NCBI GenBank assembly: GCA_002753135.1
Contig: PDZV01000023.1
Span: forward strand, 1 to 60,904
Length of the DNA: 60,904 bases
Direction: 5' to 3'
Source: Magnetococcales bacterium WMHbinv6
GTDB lineage: Bacteria; Pseudomonadota; Magnetococcia; Magnetococcales; Magnetaquicoccaceae
Shown: piece by piece, positions 60,208-60,904 of the stretch
Layout of the letters: the number at the start of each line of letters is the position of its first letter
Position numbering within the stretch: the first letter of the stretch is position 1
Notes under the pieces: generated by a model
What the model saw: the letters and a program-made list of their open reading frames with translations, nothing else
Database searches by the model: none
What the model was told of the DNA's origin: nothing
Made by a program: the position numbers and the translations under genes

Positions 60208-60904
60208 ATGTCTGTCCCGTGCACTCCTGCCTCAAACGCCCTTCTGGGCGAAATTTGTCTGGTGGGTGCCGGTCCCGGTGCCGCCGATCTGATCACCGTC
60301 CGTGGCCGGGAACTGCTCAGTCGTGCCGGTGCCATTCTCTACGCCGGTTCACTGGTCAGTACCGACCATCTGGCCTATGCCCGCGCCGATTGCCAGATTG
60401 CCGACTCCAGCACCATGACCCTGGAAGAGATGGTCGACTGGCTGCTCACTGCCGCCCGTCGACACCCGCTGGTGGTGCGCCTGCAAACCGGTGATCCCTC
60501 CTTGTATGGGGCCATGGCCGAACTGTTGCCGCCCTTGCAACAGGCGGGAGCCTCCACCCGCGTGATACCGGGGGTGCCCTCCTTTGCCGCCTCGGCAGCA
60601 GCGGCGCAGACCACCTTGACCCTGCCGGAGGTGTGCCAGACCGTCATCCTGACCCGCGTCGCCGGACGCACGCCGATGCCGGAGCGGGAACAGCTGCAGG
60701 ATCTGGCCCGCCATCATTGCACCCTCTGCCTGCATCTTTCCATCACCCTCTGGCCCACGATCGAAAGGGAGTTAAGCGCCGCAGGTTGGTCTGCCGACAG
60801 CCCGGTGGTGGTGGTGCATAAAGCCAGTTGGCCAGGTCAGGAACAAATTCTGCGCGGCACCCTGGCCACGATGGCCGCCCTGTGTCAGCAGGCCGACATT
60901 CACA
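60208..60904 (+). CDS. cobM: Precorrin-4/cobalt-precorrin-4 C11-methyltransferase (3' end outside window)
   Basis: The frame is open from ATG 60208 (GAGG about eight bases before) to the window edge, 232 codons. CLVGAGPGAADLITVRGRELLSRAGAILYAGSLV is the CobM/CbiF opening and VVRLQTGDPSLYGAMAEL holds the SAM-binding GDPSLYG motif near residue 94; VIPGVPSFAASAA follows. The enzyme methylates C11 in corrin ring synthesis. Control by the upstream B12 riboswitch fits. Whether the cell uses the aerobic (CobM) or anaerobic (CbiF) route cannot be told from this fragment. Confidence 0.9.
   Translation, partial: MSVPCTPASNALLGEICLVGAGPGAADLITVRGRELLSRAGAILYAGSLVSTDHLAYARADCQIADSSTMTLEEMVDWLLTAARRHPLVVRLQTGDPSLYGAMAELLPPLQQAGASTRVIPGVPSFAASAAAAQTTLTLPEVCQTVILTRVAGRTPMPEREQLQDLARHHCTLCLHLSITLWPTIERELSAAGWSADSPVVVVHKASWPGQEQILRGTLATMAALCQQADIH

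Overview
The window is chromosomal DNA of moderately high GC from a Gram-negative bacterium, most likely a proteobacterium (Pseudomonadota). Signs of this are a FadL-type outer-membrane barrel ending in Phe, a Wza-like export protein, a Wzc-like tyrosine autokinase, a complete rnfABCDGE operon, and ATGA-coupled operons with AGGAG-type ribosome-binding sites. The abundance of Sel1, FecR and EPS genes would fit a lineage such as Magnetococcia, but the sequence alone does not settle the taxon.

Layout. 1-455 is the tail of an LplT/Aas-type MFS transporter, followed by a FadL-family porin (minus). 2227-17476 is a first surface-polysaccharide locus. It holds a GT2-GtrA flippase-type transferase, an ArnT/PMT-like membrane transferase, a 20-repeat Sel1 protein, a UDP-sugar epimerase and a UDP-HexNAc dehydrogenase (TviC/TviB-like). 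A coupled minus-strand run follows: acyltransferase-like protein, WalW-like deacetylase, Wzx-like flippase, GT4 and Wzy-like polymerase. Divergent from that run is an adenylation enzyme plus carrier protein. A PHP phosphoesterase-like gene and uppS follow. 19222-20670 is a small graveyard: an MNT nucleotidyltransferase without a full HEPN partner, a VapB-like antitoxin whose PIN toxin has lost its middle, and a NACHT-like NTPase fragment.

20816-31687 holds two GT4 enzymes and a methyltransferase (minus), a coupled plus-strand trio (secreted TIM-barrel-like protein, Sel1 protein, FecR protein with 14-residue repeats), and a FemAB-like protein with a NodB deacetylase (minus). 31756-48494 is one long plus-strand EPS operon. 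Methyltransferases and glycosyltransferases come first, then a WecA-like initiating transferase, an outer-membrane barrel, a double-domain Wza-like protein, Wzc, a TPR-like protein, an O-antigen ligase/polymerase and a membrane-anchored cytochrome c. Together these supply the steps of a Wzy-dependent pathway: priming on undecaprenyl phosphate (which UppS helps provide), assembly, decoration, flipping, polymerisation, export and length control.

48727-60904 is core metabolism: TrkH/TrkA potassium uptake, rnfABCDGE (ion-pumping ferredoxin:NAD oxidoreductase) ending at a clear terminator, the divergent Fe-S carrier mrp/apbC, a membrane-anchored Ser/Thr kinase, and a cobalamin riboswitch with its own promoter ahead of cobM, which runs off the window.

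The most unusual items are the trio at 24200-29849 with its 14-residue repeats, the adenylation/carrier pair with no visible transferase, the 165-bp imperfect palindrome inside the EPS operon, and the AT-rich cytochrome gene that ends that operon.
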